Of a stretch of DNA of 64,000 nucleotides, positions 9,605 through 19,429 are shown piece by piece. The position numbers and the translations under genes are program-made. The number at the start of each line of letters is the position of its first letter. Position 1 is the first letter of the stretch. Source of the DNA: Diphasiastrum complanatum. Lineage: Eukaryota > Streptophyta > Lycopodiopsida > Lycopodiales > Lycopodiaceae. Where the stretch lies: the NCBI GenBank assembly GCA_029204225.1, contig CM055109.1, positions 20,578,349 to 20,642,348 of the forward strand, given 5' to 3'. Below the pieces are notes generated by a model, which saw nothing but the letters and a program-made list of their open reading frames with translations, ran no database searches and was not told the DNA's origin.

Positions 9605-10910
9605 TCAAAAAAGGTACTGAGGGTAAGGGGGGTGTCTCGATACAAAACAATGATATCGACCACATAGCTCATAGTATGTAGGGCATGTGAAGATAAAATG
9701 AAACTCATCCTCCACTACTCCCAATGTGCATACCTGGCAGACCCGATGCTCTCTCGAAATGCCTGAATATTTGCCTATGTCGATAGCCAGCTGGTGTGAA
9801 GAGACTCGTAACTGTCCCAACCTATATCGGAGCCCTAAGGAAAGAGGATAAGATAGATATAAAGGTCTAATAAGAAGCCCCAGATTGTCTCTGCATAAGA
9901 TATGTGCGCCATAAAAGGTAAGCTTGACCCTGCCATGATCAGGACGATCCCATACTATGTGGCAATATCTACGATATAGTTGTTGTCTGATATATGCATG
10001 AGTCCCCTATGGGAGATCCAGCATCGAGAAGTCCCATGACAGAAAGAAAGCAACCATGTCACCGTACCAAGAAGATCAGCTATAGCCCTAGAAGAAGTAA
10101 GCGCTGCCATCATGTATCTGTGAGTATCCATGGTCTCAAGTCGATGTAAAAAGCTAGTAATCTGAAACAAAGCCTCTACCACCATGGGAAGTGAGGCGAA
10201 CTCCTCCAAAAGAATCCATGAGAACTGATGGCTTCGCACGAATCATCCTCCCTAACATGGTGATCTGCAAGCGAGTGATGTCTCTCCAAGTACCCTGTTG
10301 GGCACCAAACCTCCGCTGAGTGCATAGCCACTGGTGAGACAACTGTAGAGAAAAGGTGGTCTCTAGAAGCAAGATCATTAATATGGTAAGTAGTACATAC
10401 TCTCTCCATATGTACCAAGGCAGCATGCCCGTTACGCAGGCGAGATAGAGCAGTAGAGCAAAAGGTGAGTAAGGGACCGGTGAATAGTACACCTAGATAG
10501 GTGTATGAGGTAACAATCTCCAGTGGCTGTCCACATCCTAATAAAATGAGTCATCTCTCATATGCTGCCGATTAGTGTTAAACACCATTACCTTGGTCTT
10601 AGCAATATTCACCGTCAAGCCCAAAGCTAAGCAAAAAACCTTAGAGAGCATCAAGATGTCGTTGTAATCCAGAGGCTGTAGAGGATAGCAAGGCCACATC
10701 ATCCGCGTACAATAGGATAGGGATAATAACATCAGCAAGTGGACATCCATCTACACCCTCCTCCTTGATGATCCGCTCGAGATCATCAATGTACAATGCA
10801 AAAAGAGTGGGAAAGACTGGACACCCCTGCTCGACCCCAATTGTGCTCTGGATAAAATGACCAGTTGCTGCCATCTCTAAAGCGTGCTAATACCCTCTCA
10901 TATAAGGTGT
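9605..10910 (-). pseudogene. LINE ORF2 fragment (reverse transcriptase C-half)
   Basis: Minus-strand pieces show ALYIDDLERI and ILLYADDV near 10680-10790, NIAKTKVMVFNTNRQ near 10560-10610, and a Cys-containing tail with CQVC and EDEFHFIFTC near 9690-9745. The frame changes several times, including near 10640-10750, 10420 and 9960, so it is dead. It supplies the Gln codon (9980-9982) that corresponds to the TAG at 5883 in copy 2. Confidence 0.88.
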
Positions 10911-10922
10911 TGATGTAATCCA

Positions 10923-10923
10923 C

Positions 10924-10985
<62 letters not shown>

Positions 10986-11006
10986 AGAAGAAGAAGAAGA
11001 AGAAGC
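10923..11006 (-). repeat. (GA)n(GAA)n array, LINE tail
   Basis: GA repeats with one GACA interruption pass into eight or so GAA units. On the LINE strand this is (TTC)n(TC)n directly after the 3' UTR, as in the copy ending at 9027. Confidence 0.93.
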
Positions 11007-11282
11007 TTTACTAACGTCTTTTCCATGCCAAAAGGCATATAAGACGAACAAGTACATCAAAATGGATGGCACCAAGACAGAGCGATGCCGTCAAAACCAA
11101 ACTAACTAAGAGGAGAAAAATATCTCTTCAGTGCTTTAACTCTCAACCTAACTCTGAACAATATCTAACATGCGTCAATGAAAGGCTCTCACGTAGGAGG
11201 TGGTTGGTTTAACTTTAAATACAGTTTGAAAATTCTCTCTTGACTAGGCTCTCACATAGGAGGCGTCACTGAATGATCAGTT

Positions 11283-11712
11283 CCGGATGGGGTGACCAGA
11301 AAACGTCGACCATCCCGAAAAATAACCCTTTTTCCTATCGCATTTGCTTCATGAGCTGCTTCCGTTCCTTCCACTGTAAGGCAATTAGATCCCCATAAAC
11401 GAAAACGTTATTGCCTTTAAGTCGTCCATGGCACTTAAGAACTTCATTATGATAATCAATGCATTTGAAACGGATGAAGACAACCGAAGAGCCGAACTTA
11501 CTGTGCCAAGCTGCTTCCATGGCGCCTTCCTCTTCCTCAGGAAAGTGAGGCTAGAAGTTCTTTGGCTGCAAGGAGGGGGTCGGTTCCGGAAAGACCTTTG
11601 ACACAGACGTTTTGAGATTTGTATTCTCGTTTGGATTGTTCTTCCATCGCCTGTGAAACCATCTTATTGCTTTTTCCTTTGGTATTTTTGAGCATGTCGG
11701 CCCAACTTTCTG
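11283..11712 (-). pseudogene. LINE ORF1 fragment (coiled-coil end + RRM-like)
   Basis: Read on the minus strand it gives ESWADMLKN, then KSQNVCVKGL, SSVVFIRFK and KRVIFRDGRRFL. These match in order SWASVLKK, KSHNIRVRGV, ATLILRF and RRVIYRDGR of the ORF1 at 1-852. A stop near 11530 and a frame change near 11320 break it. Sequence divergence from copy 1 is large, so it comes from another subfamily. Confidence 0.75.
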
Positions 11713-11727
11713 TCAAGGTCTAAAGCA

Positions 11728-13475
11728 CAGGTATCCGATGCCCAGGATTGATGATCTACTGGATGCGTAAGATAGATCTCAAAAGACCATTTTCAGTAGA
11801 TAGATCTCAAAAGTGGATACCATCAAATACGGATTCGAGATGAAGACGGCCCTCCGAACCCGTTTTGGTCATTATGAGTTTTTGGTTATGCCATTTGGGT
11901 AAAGCAATGCACCAGCCACGTTCATGATGCTCACGAATGATGTCTTGCGAGACTATATGGGCAAGTTTGTCGTCAATTTTATTGACGATATATTGGTTTT
12001 TAGTAAAGTGGTCGAGGAGCATGAGGTTCATCTCAAGACCGTTTTTGGCAAGTTACAAGCTTTTGTCTTGTACGCTAATGCTCAGAAGACAAAGTTGTGT
12101 AAGACTCGTGTCGAGTATTTGCGTCACGTAGTGACAGCTGAGGGTATTTCGTTTGACTCAACCAAGGTGGTTGTGGTTAAGTGGCCGAGGCCTGCCGATA
12201 TATGCCAATTACAATCTTTCTTAGGTTTTGTAAGTTCTACCAGCAGTTTGTTTGGAATTATTCTTGGATAGCTGCTCCTCTAACGGACCAGTTACGACAA
12301 AACAACATTGTGGTTCGATGGGATGTTGAAGCTCAACAACGTTTTGAGAACTTGAAGGAGTCTGTGGCCACGGCTCCAGTCCTCAAGATTGTGGATACCC
12401 AGAAACCTTTTGACCTAGAGACAGATGCAAGTGGCATTGCCGTAGGTGCAATGTTGAGCCAAGAGGGTAGACCAGTATCCTTTGAGAGTAAAACATTGAC
12501 ACCAGCTCAACAAGATATCCTACACATGAGCAAGAGTTGTATGCGATTATAGATGCGCTCAAGGTCTGGAGGCATTATTTAAATGGCGCCGAGCTTTATG
12601 TGTACACAGATCATCATACTTTAAAGTAGTTTTGCACTTAGCTAGATTTGATAGGCCGCCAAGCTCGGTAGGCCGAGCTGATGCAAGAATTTCACTTGGA
12701 AATTCGCTTCCGAAGAGGGAAGGAAAATGTGGTCGTTGATGCACTATCTCGTATACTGCATCAGATGAGCTTTACTGTGGTTGGCAGTGGTCTTATGGAG
12801 GAGATTATGAAGGCTCAAGAAAAGGGCCCGCATTGTCAGCGTGTGTGACCTAATGCACGCAAGGTAGTCAACCAAACGGAAGAGTCAATCGAGGCTATCA
12901 CTTCCGTAGAGGCACACACCAGTACATATCTAACATACACCGTGAAGGATGGTATGTTATTGAGAAATGGAAGAGTTTTCGTGCCAGACGTGAAGGAACT
13001 TCGTCGTAAGATACTTCATGAATGCCATGATAGTCCCTGCATAGGGCACCCTGGTATTGATAAGACTAGTGAGCTTTTAAGAAGGCATTATTTCTGGCCA
13101 CGATTGCAGCGAGATGTAAGAGAGTACGTCCAGCGTTGCACACCTTGTCAAGTGAACAAGGCCGAGAGAGTAAGTCCTCTGGGCTTGCTACATCCACTTG
13201 AGATACCTACAGGAAGGTGGGAAAGCATCTCTATGGATTTTATTGTTGGGCTACCCACGACCCAAGAGGGATTCAATTCCATTATGGTAGTGGTAGACAG
13301 GTTTTCCAAGAAGGTCACAGCTTTGCAAGTTGCTAAGTTGTTTATTGAGAATATTGTTAGGTTACATGGCATTCCGAAGTCCATTGTTTCTGACAGGGAT
13401 CCCAAGTTTGCGGGAAATTTCTGGATTGAGGTGTTCGCCAAGCTGGGAACACAGTTGCGGATGAATGAAGTGAGA
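11728..13475 (+). pseudogene. Ty3/gypsy pol fragment: RT, RNase H, integrase start
   Basis: The fragment starts inside the reverse transcriptase at YPMPRIDDLLD and shows [15 protein letters not shown] near 11860 and NFIDDILVFS near 11975. RNase H follows with LETDASGIAVGA near 12415 and YTDHHTLK near 12603. The integrase has its zinc-binding part (HDSPCIGHPG to CTPCQ, about 13026-13150) and the first two acidic residues (SMDFIVGLP; VSDRDPKF), but stops near 13475 before the third. Frames change near 12225 and 12525, and stops lie at about 11770, 11900, 12630 and 12848. A 30-base stretch with GATAGATCTCAAAAG is duplicated at 11770-11814. No gag, protease or LTR was found. Confidence 0.92.
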
Positions 13476-15021
13476 TTGATATGCCAACTATATGTTTTTT
13501 AGCTGGAGAAACTTACGATTCTGTTCTATAAGAAACTTTGAAGGTGAACATCCACATCTCAAAAATTCTAGAACACTAATAGGAGCAGAATCGATACCCA
13601 GTTATGTAATCATATACATACTCCGATCATACTATGAGAATGATAGTAAGCAGTGGCTGGAGTTCCTATAAACCCCCTAAAGCCAATATGCCTTTCCTCT
13701 ATATTGCTTATAGGATAAGTCCCCCGCACCATTGCCACTTGTCCTTCATGGGTACTCATCTTAGCCCCTACTTGAGGACATGTTCAGTACTAGGCACATT
13801 GTCCTCTGCTTCTATGTTCCCGTATGGTCCTTGGTAGACACTGTACCTTAAGTACAAGGGTCTCATTGAAAATTGACACCCCACTGGAGAGCTTCAAAGT
13901 GTCTCGTGCAATTTTTTTTTTTACTTAAGATAGCCAGGCAAAGGTCCCTAATAACTTGGCAGGTTTGACCTCCAAGAGTAAGTGGAAAAGCTGAATAAGA
14001 AGTCATATTGGCTAAATGTTCTATAACATATGAAGGAACAAAAGGATCCAGTTGTAGTTCTGTTGACTGTCATATTTTGGTCAATTTGAGCCTTCTGGCA
14101 TTATATGAGCATTTTGATGTACTTTTCTTCTTATCATTGTTCCTTAACTGGGGATATCTTCCCATTTTCCTTGATCTTGTGTACTAATTAATGAATTAAC
14201 ACCAAATAAAAGGCAGGATATAAGGTGCGCTAGGTATGTCCATGACTTCACTGTACAGAACATTTAGTTTATGACAAACTGGTGCAATGTATGTGTTGCA
14301 GTTACTTGAAGGATCATGCAGAAGAAAATCATTCATTTGACCCAACGCTATTCTTTTTGTAGGCACAAACTCCTACAAGAGCTTACGGCTGACAAAATCT
14401 CTTCTAATGCTCTTGCTGCAACAACTTCCACCCTGAAAAAGGCTGCTGAGAGTGCTGTGCTGGACTTGCTGCAAGGTCTTTACTCCAAATTCCCTGTTTC
14501 AGTAGGAAATTCTATGAAATCTGATGCTGCACATACATGAAAAGACCTCACCAGGTAGCTGCTTTTCCACTTGAAGGACAAATACGAGTTGACGCAGATG
14601 AACTTGTCTGGTAATATTTAAGACATTGTGCCTAGCATACTTTAATGGTATGCAAAATTGGGGCTCGACCACACCTGCATATATTAAATGTCAAGCATTT
14701 AGCGAGGAATATTTTTTGACAGATTGTTATCTATTTTCATTTGTCAGAAATCTAAAATTCTTTGTTAGCACAGCTGATTCGCATACTCAGACTTGCTTTT
14801 TGGTTGTTGTGTTGTAAGGAAAACTCTGTTATACTTAAAGGCTCTATGCCTACTTTTCTTATTCTTGGAAAGTCCCCATATTAATGACCTACTGACTGCT
14901 ACAGACCTCTTCTCTTGATTTAGTTCTGCATAGCTATTTACAACTATCTTCACTGGTACTGAACTACAGTCAACTACAGCTTATGGTACGATTAGCTACA
15001 GCAAGATAAGCATTAATGGAA
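13476..15021. other. No firm gene; possible host intron sequence
   Basis: Apart from the exon-like stretch at 14363-14540, I recognise nothing. Base composition is ordinary. A short T run lies near 13911-13922. Confidence 0.5.
14363..14540 (+). other. Exon-like open stretch, unknown product
   Basis: After a pyrimidine-rich TTCTTTTTGTAG acceptor, the frame reads HKLLQELTADK and on, a helix-forming run with regular Leu/Ala spacing, to the stop at 14538-14540. From an overlapping ATG at 14537 another short frame reads VAAFPLEGQIRVDADELVW before TAA, and the two may be linked by a lost splice site. Codon content is more gene-like than the flanks, but no family is recognised. It may be a relic of a host exon or a chance open frame. 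Confidence 0.3.
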
Positions 15022-15399
15022 TGTCATGTGCCAAATCTTAGCATTAAAACATCTAATCCATTCTTGAACATCAAATAAGCATGGAAAATCAAAAAATCAA
15101 GAAAACTAGTCAAAAATCAAGATGGATAAATGTAGCAAAACTTCATGATTTTTGGCACATGAACCACCATTACCATCAAGAAAGCTCTCAAAGAAAAGCG
15201 TCACAAATAGCCTCCATATTTAGCATGACCTCAACTATTTATAGTGGTCATTTGTGCCTCTACTATAAGTTTGGGGCCTTATTTAGCTAAATTGGGCCTT
15301 ACAACCATTATTACGCTATTCAAGCCACTTTATTAACAATCCTATTGACTAAATCTAGTCTAATTTAGCTCCATGGCTAATTACATGCAGCACATGACA
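15022..15399 (-). repeat. 3' LTR of gag-only retrotransposon (copy B)
   Basis: The 378-bp repeat begins TGTCATGTGC and ends GCACATGACA, a perfect 10-bp inverted terminal repeat with TG...CA ends. On the minus strand it directly follows a purine tract (15400-15412). It holds a TATA-like CTATAAATAG near 15237. A second, internally deleted copy starts at 62171. The left-flank bases TGGAA (15017-15021) could be one half of a target duplication; the far LTR is missing, so this cannot be checked here. Confidence 0.85.
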
Positions 15400-15412
15400 C
15401 TCCCCCTACTTA
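15400..15412 (-). other. Polypurine tract
   Basis: Minus-strand AAGTAGGGGGAG ends exactly where the LTR begins with TGTCATG. It would prime plus-strand DNA synthesis and fixes the orientation of the element as minus. Confidence 0.8.
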
Positions 15413-17045
15413 GCATTTTTGCCCTCAAAAATGAAGACCATGTATTTCTTTGTCGAGTGCCATGCTCTGTGAATCCTTTGACGGAAGTCGAAAAGTAGGA
15501 AACATCGTTCCATGTATTATTCTTGTCAATAGCCATCTTCTATTTATCAAATATCGTTGCCTCAGGTTCAGCTTCCAACTTATTGTTGTAGAACAAGGTT
15601 GTAGCAAGTCTTCTATAGAGACAACCTTTGACAAATTGGACCGATAGATTTTTAATAAGATCACTGAGAAGAGATTGATGAAACATAGGATTGCCTCAAG
15701 TTGTATTAGTTCTGCAGATCCAAGCAACGAGACTTCCTCGGGATCTTCCTTGATTGGATAAGCTCTCCAATTCCTTTAGCTTCTTGTTGTTGTACATGAT
15801 TTGATGCTAGTGTCGTCCCCATTTCATCCAACGGGAAGGGATTTGGATTTTTTCTCGATCCATCTATAGAAACCAAATTAGTGACAGTTTCCTAAAGAAG
15901 ATGGATTGCCACAAATCCATGTGATATTTACATCACTATAATGTTCAAACAGGTCATTATTGTGCGGGTATCTGAATAACTCACTTTCGTTTTGGCTAAT
16001 CCAAGGATTATCAAAATAGTTATCCTCGAAGACCATATTATTATATACACTTTGATAGAAAATATTGATTTTGGCTCCAACAACTTTTTGGTTTATATTC
16101 TCGAAAGACATTTCCGAAGATCCTAATTGCTCATGTAGAATCTCTTGTGGATGACTCGGACACACTTGCCACAATTTCTCTGTCCCTTCTGAGTCGTTGT
16201 GAACTTGAAAATTTCCCTCCAATAGATTTATGTTCTTACCATCACTCTTCCATGTTGGAACTTTGCTTTGACATTATGACTGATCTAAGGAATTTTGTTG
16301 TTGTTGTGATTGATGATGAGCTTGACCAGATTGGATGTATTTGTGGGACTGAAATTCTTCATCAAGCTGGTCTTCAAACTTGGAATTTATTATCATTAGC
16401 CAGATTCCTAATGGATCGATTGGATCTACCTAGTTTGTCGATTTATCGATATAAGGTCTTTTGAAAATGTTCCATTGTTGTTGATTCCAGAGTCTGATTT
16501 GTTGTTGGTACTTGATTCTGCTATGGCCTTTCAAGAACGTTGGCATTATGTAATTCCTTCTTATTTGCTGTCTCAAGTCTTATAAGACTGCTTCTGACTT
16601 TAGCTGGATCACAACTTTTGATGCCATAATACTGAGGATTGAGACACAACAGCTGAGCTAAAACTTTCATCGCTTTCATCCATATTTAGACTGGACTCGT
16701 AAACATTCAAAAGACTTTGATCTTCCTCATCGCTTGTCAAATGATCACCAAGTTCTCGTCTTTCTCCACGTTGTTCTGACATCTCTCGTTCGGATCTTGG
16801 TTGTCGTGTTATTACCTGCTAAGCCTTTGAAGGTTGATCCATCTATTGTTGAGATCCTGTTGTTGAGAGAAATCATTTCCATGATTAGGATGAGTAGTTT
16901 GAATATCAACTACCTGTTGCAAAGTGCATGCCAAGATAGAGTCAAAACGAGTGATCACCTTGTTGCACATTTCATTCCATCTTTGTTCTGACTTTTCTTT
17001 CATCTCTTGCCATGTCAAATTACTTTGTTCCCTTTTTTCTTCCAT
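15413..17045 (-). pseudogene. Internal region of gag-only LTR element, gag-like relic
   Basis: Read on the minus strand, 17045-16812 gives a Glu/Lys/Trp-rich start (LTWQEMKEKSEQRW) and 16222-15878 gives a segment with SELFRYPHNNDLFEHY. The latter matches YELFIFQHNDALFEQ in the copy near 63050, so both belong to one family. Only about 480 bases lie between this ORF and the polypurine tract, with no trace of protease, reverse transcriptase or integrase. Several stops and frame changes break the copy. Its 5' LTR is absent. Confidence 0.65.
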
Positions 17046-18226
17046 GTGCGTAGGTTTACAATTAGTGATTGTAGTTGTATAAGGAGGATATTGACAATTA
17101 TTAGTTGACTATTTCACTCTTGATTGTCCATCCCAAATACCATCTTGATTGTTCTGGTCCAAGAGAAAATTAGTACTTCGGCAAGTAGCAATAGATTGTA
17201 ATTGAGAACAGAAGTAATTGAGAACATTTTCTCCTAAAATGGAATTGAAAAAACTTTAGTACACAATAAGCTTAAATTGTGTCCAATTACAAATGGCCGA
17301 TTGCGCTTGTGAGAATGCTAGAAATTTTGCCACCAGATATATGCTGGAAATTCAAAATGAAGAGAAGCATAAGCGATTCTAGCTTCGTTGGACCTTGGAA
17401 ATTATTGGAAGAAGTGGGCCAGATACCCACAGGATAGGCATAGAGGACCTAAACAGCTTAGGGACCCTGTCAGCAGGAGGGGCCCCCATCGACACTAACA
17501 TGCAGTTGGCCATGTCAAAGCCATGAGGCCAACACTTGGCAGCATGCATGCTACCAGTCCTCACACTAGGCTAGGAGGGACTTACTCCATATAGGGAGTT
17601 GGCAAGGCTGGGTGGATCAATTAGTGTTTGCCCTACTATGGTGGCTACGTCACACTATGGGTATTGAATCGCTGCCCAGGAAGGTTCTAGCCCAAGAAAA
17701 AACGTTCACCATCTTTGATTTTGTCGAAAAGTCATATTTTTCACCATTTTTGGGGCTGTTGCAGTTGAAGTTTCATAACTTTTCAGGTTTTTGTCCGTTT
17801 GACCTGAAATTTGGCACAAAGTATCCTCAGACTAGGGCAACCTACTTCGGCTGTAGCTCCTGCCGCCTCCAAGTCGAAAATCAAACTATTCACCACTATT
17901 TATAGGCTGTTTTTTCACCTTTTTTGGAAAAAATTGAGTTGTTTTTCAGCAGTAACCAGCTTATAGCCAAACAGCCAAGGATTTCAGCCAATCTGAAGCC
18001 AAATGTTCCGGACTGCCTTCTGTCAGTTCCTTCTTGCAATGGATCCTGAATGTAGTTCGGGGAGCCAGTTTTGCCAACCATAGAAAGACTAAGGGGTTTT
18101 TCTACTTTTTTCTCTGGAAGTATAGACCTGAGACGGGGCTAAGTATTCTACCCTTTCTTTTCAATTTCAGTCAGCCTTTTTTTTGTTTTTTAGTCAGAAC
18201 ATCGCATATCCTCTTCTGTTCCGAAA
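17046..18226. other. Leader or LTR-like stretch, no gene
   Basis: No coding sequence was recognised. A TATA-like CTATTTATAGGC lies near 17898 and a T-rich run near 18170-18190, which would fit LTR or leader sequence of the gypsy element that follows. I could not find a matching second LTR. Confidence 0.35.
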
Positions 18227-19255
18227 ATGTCCACTCCTCAAGGACCTGATCAACTCTTGGAGAGAGGCATCGGCGAACTGGAGACGAAATCCTTGAGGTT
18301 CAGTAAGGGGAAAGAACCTATGGAGGTTGAAGAGCAAGAGCAATTCGTCGATGATATAGACAAATTTGTTACCGAGGAGCAGCATCTCCAGTTGGTAAAA
18401 AAAGTGGACGAGTTGAAGTTGGCCTTGGCCAACTGTCAATCTCGTGTGGAAGACTGATTTGCTAAACTCAGAAGTCTGATTCTAAGTTTCATGAGGGGTA
18501 GTCTTCCACTTCTCAGCAGCCCTCTCCTCGACTTCCATCAGCAGACGGTAGGCCCATTCAGTCTTATCCCAGTCTTTTCAAAGATTTAAAACCTACTTTT
18601 AATGGGAAAGAGAAGGACAGAAATGCAGATATTTTACAGACCTCTCTCAGCAAATGGAAGAACATTCATGCTCTTAAACAGACCCCTGACCATTTGCAAG
18701 CAATCGAAGCCAGCCTTTCCTTAGGGCCCATGGCCTACATGTGGTAGTTGAACCTCCAGGAGACCGGTCAGACCCCCGGTCATGGAAGGTTTTTGAAGAG
18801 GCCGTAAGAGTTCCTACCGAAAAATGAGCTTGATAGAGCTTGGAAAACCTGGGAGAAAACAGCCATGGACAAATCCTTAACCCGGTACATCTCGCAATAT
18901 TGAGAAGCCATATTAAAGATTAAAATTATGGATGACTATCAGAAAGTCAGAGGGTTTGTCCGTGGTTCAGAGAAATTTGTCTACTTCCTTAGAGCAAGCC
19001 AAATCTATGATGATTCAGTGGGCAAGAAGAAGGTGAATCATCAACCCTCTTCTGAGCAGCCTTCTAAGAAGGGTTTTCAATTTAAAAAGAAATTTTTGAA
19101 AAGAAAGAAAGAAGAAAAACCTAAAAACGATGCTCCTCAAAAACACCCATCCTCATTCAACCCTTGAAACCAGAATTTTTTGAAAAAGCCAAACGGGAAC
19201 GTTTGTGCTTTGTGTGCATGGGAAAGGGACACACAGTTAGGTAGTGTCCCAAGGG
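18227..19255 (+). pseudogene. Ty3/gypsy gag
   Basis: The N-terminal part (ATG 18227) is acidic and helical, with EEQHLQLVKKVDELKLAL forming a probable coiled coil. After a stop at 18455, capsid-like sequence follows (PSLFKDLKP, then NADIF, QQMEEHS). A Lys-rich stretch and a zinc knuckle (CFVCMGKGHTVR-stop-C, near 19205-19250) close it. In the knuckle the TAG sits just before the last Cys. Frames change repeatedly and stops are frequent, so it is dead. It lies directly upstream of the pol remains. Confidence 0.8.
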
Positions 19256-19429
19256 GCCGTTTATTAAAAAAGATAAAAAAACAAGTTCACCTTGTATAGA
19301 CCATGAGCTTCCCAAATGACTTGGCAGCTACCGATATAGAAGTGTTTCATGAAGACCATAAACACTGTTGCCAATTGACCTCTACAAAATAAGGGAGGCC
19401 ATCCACATGATCTTTGGCCACATGATCTA

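Larger units (their letters stand above)
9027..10922 (-). mobile_element. LINE copy 3, 5'-truncated, minus strand
   Basis: The minus strand aligns with LINE copy 2 from just before the reverse transcriptase GVxQGC block through the C-terminal region and 3' UTR. The (TTC)n(TC)n tail is at 9027-9053 and the conserved TTGTCTTATGTGCCC lies near 9077-9091. The 5' end at about 10922 meets the GA tail of another minus-strand LINE. Confidence 0.9.
10923..11727 (-). mobile_element. LINE copy 4: ORF1 plus 3' UTR only, minus strand
   Basis: From right to left the element holds an ORF1 fragment (11712-11283), a short 3' UTR, the conserved GTCTTATATGCC hairpin region (about 11028-11045) and a (TTC)n(TC)n tail (11006-10923). 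ORF2 is missing: only about 240 bases separate the ORF1 end from the terminal hairpin. Such half-LINEs (compare mammalian HAL1) can spread using proteins of full copies, but a simple internal deletion is equally possible. Confidence 0.7.
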
